From Blastomussa wellsi (Eukaryota > Cnidaria > Anthozoa > Scleractinia > Plerogyridae), in NCBI GenBank assembly GCA_947652115.1, contig OX393564.1, forward strand, positions 19,149,179 through 19,213,178: a stretch of DNA of 64,000 nucleotides. The letters run 5' to 3'. Of this stretch, positions 45,356 to 56,500 are shown in pieces. Position numbers and translations under genes: made by a program. Numbering within the stretch: the first letter of the stretch is position 1; the number at the start of each line of letters is the position of its first letter. The notes under the pieces are model-generated. The model ran no database searches and was not told the DNA's origin. It worked only from the letters and a program-made list of their open reading frames with translations.

Positions 45356-46014
45356 TGAACTTTCCATTCGACCAAAAATTCCGGAAATTCCGGTTGGGGG
45401 AGCGAATGGAACAGACATTTTCCGGAATTTCATTCCGTTATTTTGGGTGTACCTCGCTCGCGAGGTTGGCCTAAATTAAAATTCCGGAAAATCGGAATAA
45501 CCGGGAAATTCCGTTCCATTCACCATTCCTGCTAGAGCCCAGTTTCTCCGAGCCGGAATTTTAATCAAGAATCGAGATGACTTCGTCGATGGCCTCTGGA
45601 TATAAGTACGCGGCTTGCTTACGCGGCTTGCTTACGCGGCTTACTTTCAAGTCTTACTTCAGCATCATTGCACAAGTAATATAGCAGGAATAGCCACAGT
45701 TATGAGTGGTAAGTAGCACGCAAATGGTTATAAGCTTCGCGTGTAGCAAGCTAGCTACAGTGAAAACACTAATATCGTCGCCCTCGAGTAAAACGTCCTT
45801 TGTTTTGACTTCGGAGTCGTCTAACAACTCGAAAACAAGTAACAGCGGCAACAGGTCTACTATGTGTTTTGCTTTGATTTATTTTGTATTTTGGCGAGGA
45901 ACTTGGAACGCGACCTGGAACCGGTTGGTGCGACCAACTGGAAAATACTGTTCCATTCGCCACACGAAATACCTGGCATTTCAAACCGGAAATTTTGGTC
46001 GAATGGAAAGCGCC
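45356..46014. mobile_element. hAT-like non-autonomous element
   Basis: CTTTCCATTCGACCAAAAAT (from 45360) recurs inverted at the right end as GGTCGAATGGAAAGCGCCCTA, allowing one mismatch over 25 bases. The right end reads TAGGGCGCTTTCC from outside, a hAT-like tip; the left tip is degraded. Three CTTACGCGGCTTG units lie near 45605-45645. The open frame at 45706-46182 crosses the right end and is not a gene. Confidence 0.55.
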
Positions 46015-46585
46015 CTACATTTTTTCCAATGTAGACCATTTCAGGGTGCCTCTCTTTTAAAATATTGTTTCATGTTATATCAATTGTATAAATTTTCGAT
46101 TAAAACTGAGGAACTCTTGTTGCTAAAAGTAATTAATAATAGCTATATAATATCATCTTATTCACAAAAAGTGAGGATATAGAGTAATTTCGATATCATG
46201 TCAAAACTTTTTAAAGTTTCCCTACACATGTCTTGACCGATTTAAACCGAATAACTTCGTAAAACCTCTAAAATAAAGAAAAAATTGATTATAACATTAC
46301 ACTTCGTCTAGTTTCAGTGGAAAAGTCGGTCAAGCAAAATTCTAAGTATGGGCAAAGTCAGAATAATTGCCTTTGTTAAAACTCGTAGTTATTGCTGCAA
46401 GGGTAATTTTTAAGCAAACCTCAATAGCTGAAATTTATGTAATAGCTGAGACACACCATCTCAGTTGCCTCGATAACGATAATGATGATGGTGAGGATAC
46501 TGACCATAACGAAGAAGAAGCTTTAGTACAAACGTTTTCAGCCATAAATGACAATTTTACTATATTTAGGGTAGGCAAACTTACC

Positions 46586-46772
46586 CAGTGGCGGATCCAG
46601 ACCTCTTTCTAAGGTGGGGTCCGAAAAATCTTCCGGTCCTTTGGGCCTTAAATTAAGGTGGGAGCCGAAGAAACGTTCAGCCCTTCGATCCTTAAAATCG
46701 ATCCTTTCACCCTTAGGAGGGAAGGGGGAGGGTTGCACGCCCCCCCGGGCCCCTCCACTAGGTCCGCCACTG
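46586..46772. mobile_element. hAT MITE (CAGTGGCGGATCC type)
   Basis: Begins CAGTGGCGGATCCAGACC and ends CTAGGTCCGCCACTG, flanked by TTACC at 46581-46585 and 46773-46777. 187 bp, no coding capacity. Confidence 0.8.
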
Positions 46773-46777
46773 TTACC

Positions 46778-49180
46778 CGATATCAACGTGCTAATTCAGA
46801 TGGCAAATAATAGCCAGTCATTCTACTAAAAGTTTAGCGAGAACGTCGTGGCAAAATCAAGTTATAGAAATGTTGCCATTTTTAGATAAGTGCAGGGCTT
46901 AACTCCCTTAAATAAATATACCTGCGCTAACTTTGCTGCGGAAAACAAAAAGTAAACTGAGGTTTCCCTCGATATTTGTTTGTTAGTATATGACCTTGTA
47001 ATCTTCACCTCGTCCTTGAATCTATGGCAACGTAATTCCTTTTAATCAATCCATTTCGGATCTCGTTAATCTAGATTGTTTGAATCTTCATTCTATCTGG
47101 AAAGAAAATCATAAACCAGATCGAGCAACCGATGGAAATGGGCCTGGAGATTAATGGGCTTGTTTGTTTTGTGCCGAGCTGACTGACGACGTCACATAAT
47201 CTTAACCAAGCTCGCTCCAATAGTCCTGATTGCTCAAATTGGAATCTAAGATTGGTTTGACCTTAAAGGTGAACTGAAGGCAAAAATTGACTATTTTTTG
47301 TATTGTTCTGATCATATAAAATAATGTTTTAAAGTTTTTTTCGGTATTTCTGTCTTTTTTCGACCTCAAAAGACCCGGTTTTAGTTCCCCTTTAAATGGA
47401 GCGGGCAATCTAATTTTTGACTGCAAAATCAGGATGTAGATTGGTTAGAGGAACGCCACCTAAATGACTTTGATAATAAACCTATATACAAATAATAAAA
47501 CTATAAACAAAAATGTTAGAAGTGATGATATATGCTTGTCATATGCTAGATTCTTCAAACAAGTCAAGTATATGAAATCAAAATGTAAATAATTCTCGAG
47601 TACATCATTAAGCAATGGTAAATAAAAACACTCTCATGTTCAGTAACGATGCTTAAAAAATGATCGCAGAGGACAAAATGCCTCATTAAGATATCTGTAC
47701 CTTACAGAAAGATAATAAGCTTATCGTAATTGGTTGGTGTGCTTGCATGTTCCTACTAAGTTAGCATGAACATGCGTGTATTTTAAAGGAAGCCGGTTAA
47801 GCCGACAGGCTACTGAGCATACTTAACGAGGTATGTAAATGTTATGTACTTCAACTGGTTCTAGGAATACATCATGGTATACGTAGAAGCTTGATCATTG
47901 AAAGGATATATTGCCTGTATAGAATTAGAATTAGGATAGGATCAAAGTATACACTTTTTAGTAAATGCCCTTCGAATTCTAGGACAACTATAGTTGATTC
48001 TAATAGCCTTTTTCACGGTGAAGCACGCGAGGTTCTGTTGCCATTGCTCGTAATATAACATAATTTTTTTATACATATACGTTCGGGGCAGCCGCATTTA
48101 TTTCTCCCGTGCGCTGCATACTGGAGAGAAATTTTAAGTTATTTTCTTATTGTAAGAATGCAATCCGTTTTCTAATGAAATGTATGCACAACCAGAAAGA
48201 AAGTTGTATTCAAGGCTTACCTGAAAAATGACAAATAATTTGCCACAAAAAACGAAAACCTAAACAGGATAAAGTGTCATAAAACCACATGTACGCGTTT
48301 GATTACGTTTTGGGAGACCACTGTTTGCTGTTACTAACCAAAACATGATGCGGTTTGGTGCTCTGCCAATCGCAATTCCAGAATCGTTTGTTTTACGGTA
48401 CCATAGCTTGTTCGGCCTTTTAATCTTCGGAAGCCACAATATTCGTATACAAACCATGCAACCCCAATACCTGTGCATTTGTTAACATCTTTGGTGGCTT
48501 GCGTGTTGATTTTGCTGGTCTGCAGGTATCAAATCGAACTTCACGTACAACTGTGGATTGAGCTTGTTAATTTGTTCTCACTACCATTATTTTTTCGATG
48601 GTTTTCTATGTTTCCCAAAAGGCAGACTCCTAAATTCTTGTTGGAACCAGAATGCAATTCAAAACGGCTAAACACTTGAATACTTTACAGAGTTCTTTTG
48701 TTTACGTTTTGGTTTAAATTTATCTTTAATTTAAAATTTCTCCAACCGGTTTGATTTTCTTCCCCTTTGTTTCAAATTACAATGAATGTATGACAACGAA
48801 AACTAAAACTTAGGAATTGGTTTGAAAAATTTCAAACCAAAGATAAATTGAAACCACAATATTTAGTATCCTTATTCACGGCTTCTATTTACAAAATAAA
48901 GATTAGAAATATATAACTTTATACTTTTTATCTTAAGAATCTACGATGCCATCTTATCAAGACTTTATGTGGCGCGTGGACTGGGTCACTGGGATAAAAG
49001 GAGATAAATTGCACACAACGGCAGCATTGGAAACCCCCAATGGGTTTGATTTGAAAGTTTGATGATAAGAAAGGAAATGATTGTATGCATTTCTTTTTTA
49101 TTTCACCCTTAGTGTCATATCCCCATTCTGCGATACACTAGTACTATTTAAATTAATTGTTTTTAAACATTCTCCTAAAA
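46778..49180. other. Intergenic
   Basis: No gene recognised; AT-rich sequence with small open frames that show no domain. Confidence 0.4.
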
Positions 49181-49446
49181 TTGGAAAATTAAACGAGACT
49201 TACCTGTAAGTTGAAGTTTGATTGAAATTCTATCCGTTACCAAGCGCTGAGGGATTACGTGAGATAGCATTGCGCCTGCGCGAACTCAGTTTTTAAAGCA
49301 CTTGCCATGTGTGCAGGGGAAAGAAAACCCTGACCAGCAAAATGGGAGGGCCTTAAAAGGGAGGGCACGTAATCCCTCAGCGCTTGGTGACGGATAGAAT
49401 TTCAATCAAACTTCAACTTACAGGTAAGTCTCGTTTAATTTTCCAA
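49181..49446. repeat. 266-bp foldback related to DIRS terminus
   Basis: Arms 49181-49261 and 49366-49446 are inverted copies at 80 of 81 positions. The part at 49226-49289 is a divergent copy of the adjacent DIRS right terminus (58302-58364), with GAGATAGCATTGCGCCTGCG and GAACTCAG identical. It looks like a derivative of a sister DIRS family, and the full DIRS element starts exactly at its right edge. Confidence 0.8.
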
Positions 49447-49482
49447 TTCTATTCCGTCACCGCACTGAGGGCTCACGTGAGA
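49445..49482. repeat. DIRS left terminal inverted repeat
   Basis: Exact reverse complement of 58327-58364; contains TATTCCGTCACCGCACTGAG. Confidence 0.9.
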
Positions 49483-49559
49483 CTTCAAAGCCCACTGCAC
49501 ACATGAACAGAGTAATGACCAACCAAGCAACTCATATTGGTCAAAACCAGTTTATTAAC

Positions 49560-50726
49560 TTACTCTTGTAACAAAACGTTAGAAAAGCTATCTGTGTTGA
49601 TAACAGGCTTGCTATAAAACTTTGCAAAAGTGTCAGATGAGCTCCATCCTGCAACTGATAAGATGTGCTCTAATGGTACAGATTTCAACAGAGCCTTAGA
49701 TGTTGCGGCAGCCCTAGTACTGTGGGGCTTGAAAAGGTTTACATCAATTCCTGACTTATGCATTACAGCTTTGACCCATCTACTGATGGTGTCCCGGGAA
49801 ACTGGTTTAAATGGCTTGTAATGACTAATAAACAATTGTTGTGCACCTCCACGTAAAGAAGAGGTACGATCAAGATATGCCTTCAAGGTAGTGACAACAC
49901 AAATGTTAGGGTTGTCCGGGTAAGCTACAAACTTAACAACAGTGGGTTTCGACCTTGGCTTAGACTGTTTAATAGGCCTGGAGATAATAAAAGTCACAGT
50001 AGTTTCTAAAACAACCATGTCCTCCAAAGACAAGTAGTGAATTGTCTGCCCCCGTTGAGCGGATACTAATGACATTAAAGTGACTAATTTTAGAGTCAGG
50101 TCCTTTAGTGAGCAGTCTGTAATAGAGATTGTCTTAAGATAGTTCAGAACCTTGCTCACATGCCATGTCTCAGTATATCTTGGGTTGGAGGGTCTTGCTT
50201 CGTAAACTCCTTTTAAGAACCTCTTAACACTCTCTTGTGCTCCAAAAGTCATCCCGTCCACAGGCTTTAAGACACAGGACAGAGCAGACCTTGCAGTGTT
50301 AATACCACTGTAACCGATGCCTGACTCAAATAGCTCCACTAAAAAGTCTAGTGCCTGGGGGACAGTGGCAGAAACTGGATCAATCTGTTTTTTATGACAA
50401 TATGAAGTCCATCTTTTGATGTAAGATGAATATTGCTTTGTAGTTCCTTTCCTCCAGGACTGTAAGATGATGGAGGTTGCCTTTTGAGAAATTCCTTGTG
50501 TCTCATAGGACTGCCGGACAATCTGCATGCAATCAGAACCATTTTCCTGAATAGGGGGTGGACTTCTTGTGGCATCCCCGGCATTTGTAAGGCAGTTCGT
50601 TGTTGTGGTAACACTCTTGGAACAGCCACTAACATGCGAAGAAGTTTGGGATACCAACTCTGGGTTGGCCACATTGGAACTATCATCAATCCCTCTGCAC
50701 AATCGGTTTGTATTTTCTGTAGGCAT
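49560..50726 (-). CDS. DIRS tyrosine recombinase
   Basis: A 388-residue intact ORF from ATG (50726) to stop. It carries the phage-integrase fold. The N-terminal core-binding part includes ILQSWRKGTTKQYSSYIKRW. The catalytic residues are visible: Arg in VSAQRGQTI, HSTR (HxxR), the Trp in AGWSSSD, and nucleophile Tyr in FAKFYSK. It would integrate the circular DNA product of reverse transcription. Its first about 125 codons overlap the end of the RT/RNase H frame, normal for DIRS. This is the only DIRS ORF in this copy without a disabling change. Confidence 0.9.
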   Translation of the reverse strand: MPTENTNRLCRGIDDSSNVANPELVSQTSSHVSGCSKSVTTTTNCLTNAGDATRSPPPIQENGSDCMQIVRQSYETQGISQKATSIILQSWRKGTTKQYSSYIKRWTSYCHKKQIDPVSATVPQALDFLVELFESGIGYSGINTARSALSCVLKPVDGMTFGAQESVKRFLKGVYEARPSNPRYTETWHVSKVLNYLKTISITDCSLKDLTLKLVTLMSLVSAQRGQTIHYLSLEDMVVLETTVTFIISRPIKQSKPRSKPTVVKFVAYPDNPNICVVTTLKAYLDRTSSLRGGAQQLFISHYKPFKPVSRDTISRWVKAVMHKSGIDVNLFKPHSTRAAATSKALLKSVPLEHILSVAGWSSSDTFAKFYSKPVINTDSFSNVLLQE

Positions 50727-52443
50727 CTTGCAATTAAACTGAAACGAGGGAAAGCATAGAACAAGTGTTTATCCCATGTTACAGAAAATGCATCAATAAA
50801 GGCTGCCCCTGGGTCAGGTTTCCAGGATACATAGCATGGAACCTGATGATTTAGTCTGGTTGCAAAGAGATCTATGGAGAGCTCCCCCAGATATCTGTGA
50901 TCTGTTGGAAAATATCAGATCTTATCATCCATTCCTTGTTGTCTGAGAAAACGCGTGATTCCCGATCTGCCTCAACATTTTTTGTCCCTGGGATATGAGC
51001 AGCTGTTAACCATATTTGTTTTTCTATGCACCACTGCCAAATATCTTTAGCAATAGTGTGACATTCCCTAGAATGTACACCTCCCATAGCATTAATATAG
51101 TTCACAGTTGTAGAGTTATCAGAGTAAATCTTAACGTGAATGCCTTGCTCATTCTTGCAAAATGCCTTAAGTCCAAAAATTGCAGCTAACAGCTCCAGAC
51201 AATTAATGTGATATTTTGCTTCTTCCTCTGACCATCTACCTCCTATTTTCTCTGTCTCTTTGACAGCTCCCCATCCTTTAGTTGATGCATCGGTGTAAAT
51301 TATTACATCAACCTTTGGATTAGGCAATAATATGGGGTAGTTATTGGTCTGTATGTTATCATACCACCACTTTATCTCTGAAAAGCTTTCTTGGGATAAT
51401 CTCATTTGAGCATTATAATTGCCATAGTTTTGTCTTAAGGCTGTAGTTTTATCCCCCTCAAGTTGTCTATAATACAGTGGTCCATATAAGATTCCAGGAA
51501 AACGTGACACTAAAAGCCCTATAAAGCTAGCTAGTTCCTGGATTGGGAGCTCAACCAGCTCCATCATTTTCTTGCATCTTTCCCTTATGCGCTGGATTTT
51601 TTCCTGTGTTAAGGAGACAGTCATATTAACTGAATCCAAGACAAATCCCAGAAATGTAAGGACTTAAACTGGCTGTAAGACCGACTTATCAGGATGTAGG
51701 ATAAAACCCAATGTTGAAAATAAGTCACAGGTATCATTAATATTGGCTTGGCAGTCCTCCACACTCTCCCCTTGTAAATAAGAGTCATCAATATAGCCTA
51801 CATTTAGGTGACCCTTCTGGCGCAGCGTAGCATACACTGGCTTAAGGATTTTTGAAAAGAGTCGGGGTGCACAAGCCAGACCATTTGGTAGACATGTAAA
51901 CTGAAACAATCTACCTTTCCAGCAAAACCTCAGATATTTTTGATCATCTTTGTGAATTGGCACTGAGTAGTATGCGTCACGCAGATCTACTGAGGCCATA
52001 TAACAGTTTGGAGTCATAAGCCTTATTGCCGATTGTAAGGTATCCATCTTAAAATGTTGATACTCCACATGTTCATTCAAATTCTTCAAATTTAGAATTA
52101 ATCTAAACCCTCCATCTTTCTTAGGGCGTACGAATATAGTAGAAATATATTCACCAGGGCAATGTGTGGTTTCTGAAATCACACCTTTGGTCAGCAGTTT
52201 ATCAATTTCATTGTCAATGACCTCCTGCTCTGGTTTTGTAAAATTTATTTCTTTTGGTGGCATAAACTGCATTGGCTCTCCATTTTCAAACTCAATGTTA
52301 TAATTTTTCACACTATTAAGTATGAAAGGATCTGAGGTTATGCATTGCCACTGAGAGGTAAATTGTTTCAGTCTTCCACCTGTAATTTTAATAGATTGCT
52401 CTAGCACATTTCGTACCTCAACATTGTTAGCAGTCTGATTCAT
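50348..52443 (-). pseudogene. DIRS reverse transcriptase / RNase H, one stop and one frameshift
   Basis: The likely start is ATG at 52443, overlapping the Gag TGA as ATGA. The RT core includes FVRPKKDGGFRLILNLKNLN, SVDLRDAYYSVPIHK, LPNGLACAPRLF and the catalytic YIDDS. RNase H includes IIYTDASTKGWGAV, CLELLAAIFGLKAF and IYSDNSTTVNYI. A TAA at 51664-51666 interrupts the frame, which continues unchanged (VLTFLGFVLDSVN); a C-to-T change from CAA would explain it. Near 50880 a G run is one base short, after which the family-typical ELSIDLFATRLN reads in the next frame to 50348. Without these two lesions the ORF would be about 700 residues. Confidence 0.9.
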
Positions 52444-53208
52444 TTTGACTTCCCCTCCTTCTTCCTCTTGAAGTTCGGAGGATGTTTGTGTTCGTTTTTC
52501 CACGAGCCTAAAAAAGGCTTCCTATAATGTTGGTTTCCTGAGCGTCCGCGGCTATGTGCGTAAAAGTTGTGCCTGTGATAATCAGGCTTGTTCGTCGATC
52601 GACCACTGTGTGTGGAGACTTTCTTTCCCACTCGATTGACCACCGTCAATTCTTTCACTTGTTTCGGGAGATCATTGCCAAACAATTGGTCAGTGATCGG
52701 AACCGACGAGGAGCAAAGATGTTTGTATTCCTCGTGTAAATCCGGTTTAATAAATTCCCTTCGTCTTTGATTGAGTTCACTGTTTGCATTAGCGAATAAT
52801 GTAAGTGCATCTGTTGACTTTTGAAGAAGGTCGTTTCCCGCTGGGAGTGACGACAAGTGCTCAAGGAGTTTGTCGATCATATTTGTCAACGCGCACATTC
52901 CTTTGAAGATGGATGTCTGCACCTTTTGCAGTCTAACATCTTGGGACCGAACTGTTGGAGTAAGGTGGTCCCATACTGGTTGATTGACTCGTACTTTTGT
53001 CAAGAATTCACAGTTCTCTGGTCTGTGATACTTGTTCAACTTTTCCTGAAGTTTCTCTTCAGGCAGCCCTTCTTTGAGCATGGCATTCACTACATTCGCC
53101 AGCTCTGTGTTTACACTTGGGCCCGTCTCCTCTTTCTTCAGCTCTTGTTTCAAGCTGTTAAGTACCTCAAATTTTCCTTCATTGGAAGGCATTTTGTGAG
53201 CCCCGGCT
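52440..53208 (-). pseudogene. DIRS Gag, C-terminal part
   Basis: The part of gag 3' of the Gypsy insertion. Frame AHKMPSNEGKFEVLNSLKQE onward, ending RKKEGKSK and TGA. It has a Lys/Arg/His-rich C-terminus (HSRGRSGNQHYRKPF) for nucleic-acid binding but no zinc knuckle, as is usual in DIRS Gag. It rejoins in frame with 57814-58219 when the Gypsy and one CGGCT copy are ignored. The ATG at 53192 is internal. Confidence 0.8.
53204..53208. repeat. Gypsy target-site duplication, left copy (CGGCT)
   Basis: CGGCT directly precedes the LTR; the second copy is 57814-57818. Confidence 0.9.
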
Positions 53209-53378
53209 TGTTGTGTCCCGAGCTAGTCGGTGATGGAAAGGCTTCAGCAGGATTTAACCAAACAACAACGATGACTTTTATTCGGCCATGATGGCTCGTG
53301 CTCGACTATCCATCCCCGAAGGTCTGGGTCCTAATGTATTACAACACTGAGAGGGGATCTGGGTCTAAATACACTACA
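53209..53378 (-). repeat. Gypsy 3' LTR
   Basis: 170 bp, starting TGTTGTGTCCCGAGC and ending CACTACA on the plus strand. The minus strand contains AATAAAAG, a likely poly(A) signal. Confidence 0.95.
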
Positions 53379-53395
53379 TCCCTCCCCTTTTAGAC
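53379..53395 (-). other. Gypsy polypurine tract
   Basis: AAAAGGGGAGGGA on the minus strand immediately before the 3' LTR; primes plus-strand DNA synthesis in LTR elements. Confidence 0.8.
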
Positions 53396-53593
53396 AAAAA
53401 CAAACAGCACTATAGTAAACATAGTGTCAATAGAACATTAAAGGTAACAAACAATCTAATCCTGCGAGAACTTAGTGTTCAACAGTGTTCCTGACATAAT
53501 CGGTCTCAATAAACAAAAATAAACAGTCTCAATCAGTAAGAACTTAGTGTTCAACAGTGTCCCTGACATTATCAGTCACAGTGTCTTTCAGAG

Positions 53594-56500
53594 TCAGGTA
53601 TAGTAATCCTTGAGGTAACTTGGTGCCAAACTTTGTCTCTGTGACCTCCTGGGTGGAGCCTCGGGTTTGGCGGCTGCATGTTCATCAGGTGGAGTTTTGG
53701 TCTCGGCCATATTTGGTTCCTGCAACACACTCTGCTGTTGAACTGGTTCCTCCTGCGTCTGACTTGTTTCTGTCAGTGTTTCCTTCTGCCGGTTTGGAGT
53801 CCCATTGTTCTGTAGCAATTTCTTAACATGCGCAGTGTTGCGGGAGTATTGGGCTCCTTCTTGGGATTGCACAATCAAGCTGTTCCCGTGCTTGCTTACA
53901 ACTGTGTAAGGGGTAGGGTCGAACCGAGTTGAGAGTTTGTCTTTCTTCTCTTGTTGTACTAGTACCTGGTCTCCAGGAAGTACTTCTGAATATCTTGCAC
54001 CCCTTCGTGCATCAGCATAAGACTTGCTCTTACTTTTCTGTTCATTGTCCTTGTCACGCACTCCTTGCTCTACATGTACATCACTCAGCTCTGGAAGTTT
54101 GGTACGTATCTTTCGGCCAAAGAGCAGTTCAGCTGGGCTCACGCCAGTTGTTGGGTGGGGTAGGGCTCTGTAAGCTGCAAGGTAGATGTTAAGTTCTCTC
54201 TTCCAGTTCTTCTTCTCAGCATGCGCGATCTGGAGTCGTTTCAGAAGTGAGCTGTTTTGGCGCTCTACTTCGCCATTCGCCTGAGGCCATTTGGCTGTGA
54301 CCTTGTGGTGTTTGATGCCTTCCTGTGACATGTACTCTGCAAATTCTGCTGATATAAACTGCGGTCCGTTGTCGGATGTCAGGCTCTCTGGTAGGCCATG
54401 TCGTGCAAACATCTCTTCTAAGCTTGAGATGACCTTAGAGGCAACGGTAGACTTCAGGATGTTCACCTCATAGTACCGGCTGTAATAATCCACAACAACC
54501 AGAATAGATTCACCAGTGGGGAGTGGCCCAAGCAAATCAACAGCCAAGTCTCTCCAGGGTCCAGTGGGTAAGGGTGTGGTCCTAATAGGTTCTGGGGGAG
54601 TGGGACGACTGACCAACTGACACCCATAGCAGGTTTTACAATGTTTCTCGGCATCTCTCTCCATGCCTGGCCACCATACTCTGCTACGAAGCTTTTGCTT
54701 AGTTCCAACAATGCCCAAGTGGCCTTCGTGGGCAATTGATAATACTCTGGGTCTAAGCTGCTTTGGGATGATGATTCTTGTCCCTCTGAGTATCAGCTTT
54801 CCAATAGTACACAGCTCACCACTGCATGGAAGGTACCGTTTGTAGACTAACTGATCCCACGGCTTTCCATTGATACACTGCCTGACTGCTGAAAGTTCTT
54901 CATCATTGGCAGATGCTTCTTCTACTTCACGGGTTGTCATTGCACTGGGCGTTGCTGATACTGCAACAAATCGTACGTATTCTTCGGCCTGTGATGAGCG
55001 TTTGCCCCCACTTCCCATGCTGCCCACTAGTCTCGAGAGTGGATCAGCAATGTTCTTTGGGCCTGGTTGGTACTTGACCTTAAACTTGTATGGCTGCATC
55101 CTAAGTACCCATCTCTCGATGCGTGCACACGGTTTAGACCTCGGGCCGTAAATCACCTCGAGTGGTTTGTGGTCTGTTATGAGCTCAAATGGAATGCCAT
55201 AGATGTAGGGGTGGAACTTTTCGCAAGCCCATATGAGTGCGAGCGCCTCCTTCTCTGTTTGCGAGTATCTTGTTTCGGTACTTGTCAGACTTCGGCTTGC
55301 ATAGCTGATGATTCTTGGTCCATCCTTGTGCACTTGTGTCAAGACAGCTCCGAGCCCAACGGGGCTCGCATCGGCGATTATTTGCGTTGGGGCATCTTTG
55401 TCGAAATACCCCAAAGTCTCTGCGCTTGATAGGCGCTTCTTCAATTCCTCGAATGCTTCTTTCTGTTCTTTTCCAAACACAAATGGCGTTCCCGACTTTG
55501 TCAGACGTCTCAGGGGTTCTGAGATGGTTGCTAGGTCCGGTATGAATCGGCCACAATAATTCACCAGTCCCAGGAAGCTGCGTGTCTCCGACACGTTCTG
55601 AGGTTCTCTCGCGCTTGTGACGGCCTCAACCTTGTCTGCAGCACAGCTGATTCCGTTTGCCGACAGGACCATCCCGACAAATGTTAGTTCATCCATGCTG
55701 AACTGGCACTTTGCTGCATTGAGGGTCAATCCACGCTCTCCGAGCCTCTTGATCACCAGCTCCAGGCGTGCATTGTGTTCGGCGTGGTCTTTCCCATGCA
55801 CTATTATGTCGTCTGAGATGTTCTCCTGTCCATCTATTCCGGCAAGTGTTGTCTGGATCTCGTGTTGATATTGTTCAGAGGCTGAATTAACTCCAAACAA
55901 CAGTCTCTTATATCTGAACAGTCCGCAGTGTGTCACAAATGTTGTGATTTCTCTCGAGTCAGGTGTCAGCTCTAGTTGGTGGTAGCCCCACCTCAAATCA
56001 AGCTTGCTAAATACTTTGCTACCATTCAAGCTCTGCAGGATTTCATCAACCGTGGGGATAGGGTGTCGCTCCCTCAGTATTGCCTCGTTCGCTCTACGCA
56101 TGTCAATGCAGAGACGAATGTCTCCTTGTGACTTGGGGACGACAACCACAGGATTAACCCATGGGGTAGGCCCAGTTGCTGGCTCTATTATGTCCAAATT
56201 AATTAATTCTTGGACCTTCTCTTCCACCTTTGATCTCAGACTGAAGGGAGTCCTCCGTATCGGCTGTGCCACTGGCTTCACGTTTGGATCTATGTGGAGT
56301 TGTACTGCTCGGTTTTTCAGCTTTCCGACGCCACTGAAGACTTCCGGGTATTTCTCTTGCAGGGCTTCACCAATGCTTTGCGAGCTTGTGTTTACCGCTG
56401 CAATGTCTATTCCGATCTTCAACACACCAAGGCTGATTGCAGTGTTCCTTCCTAGGAGTGGGTCTCCCTTGCCGTCGATCACGCAGAACTCGGCATTAGC

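Noticed and set aside
45706..46182. 158-residue open frame
   Set aside because: It crosses the right end of an inverted-repeat element; probably a repeat by-product.
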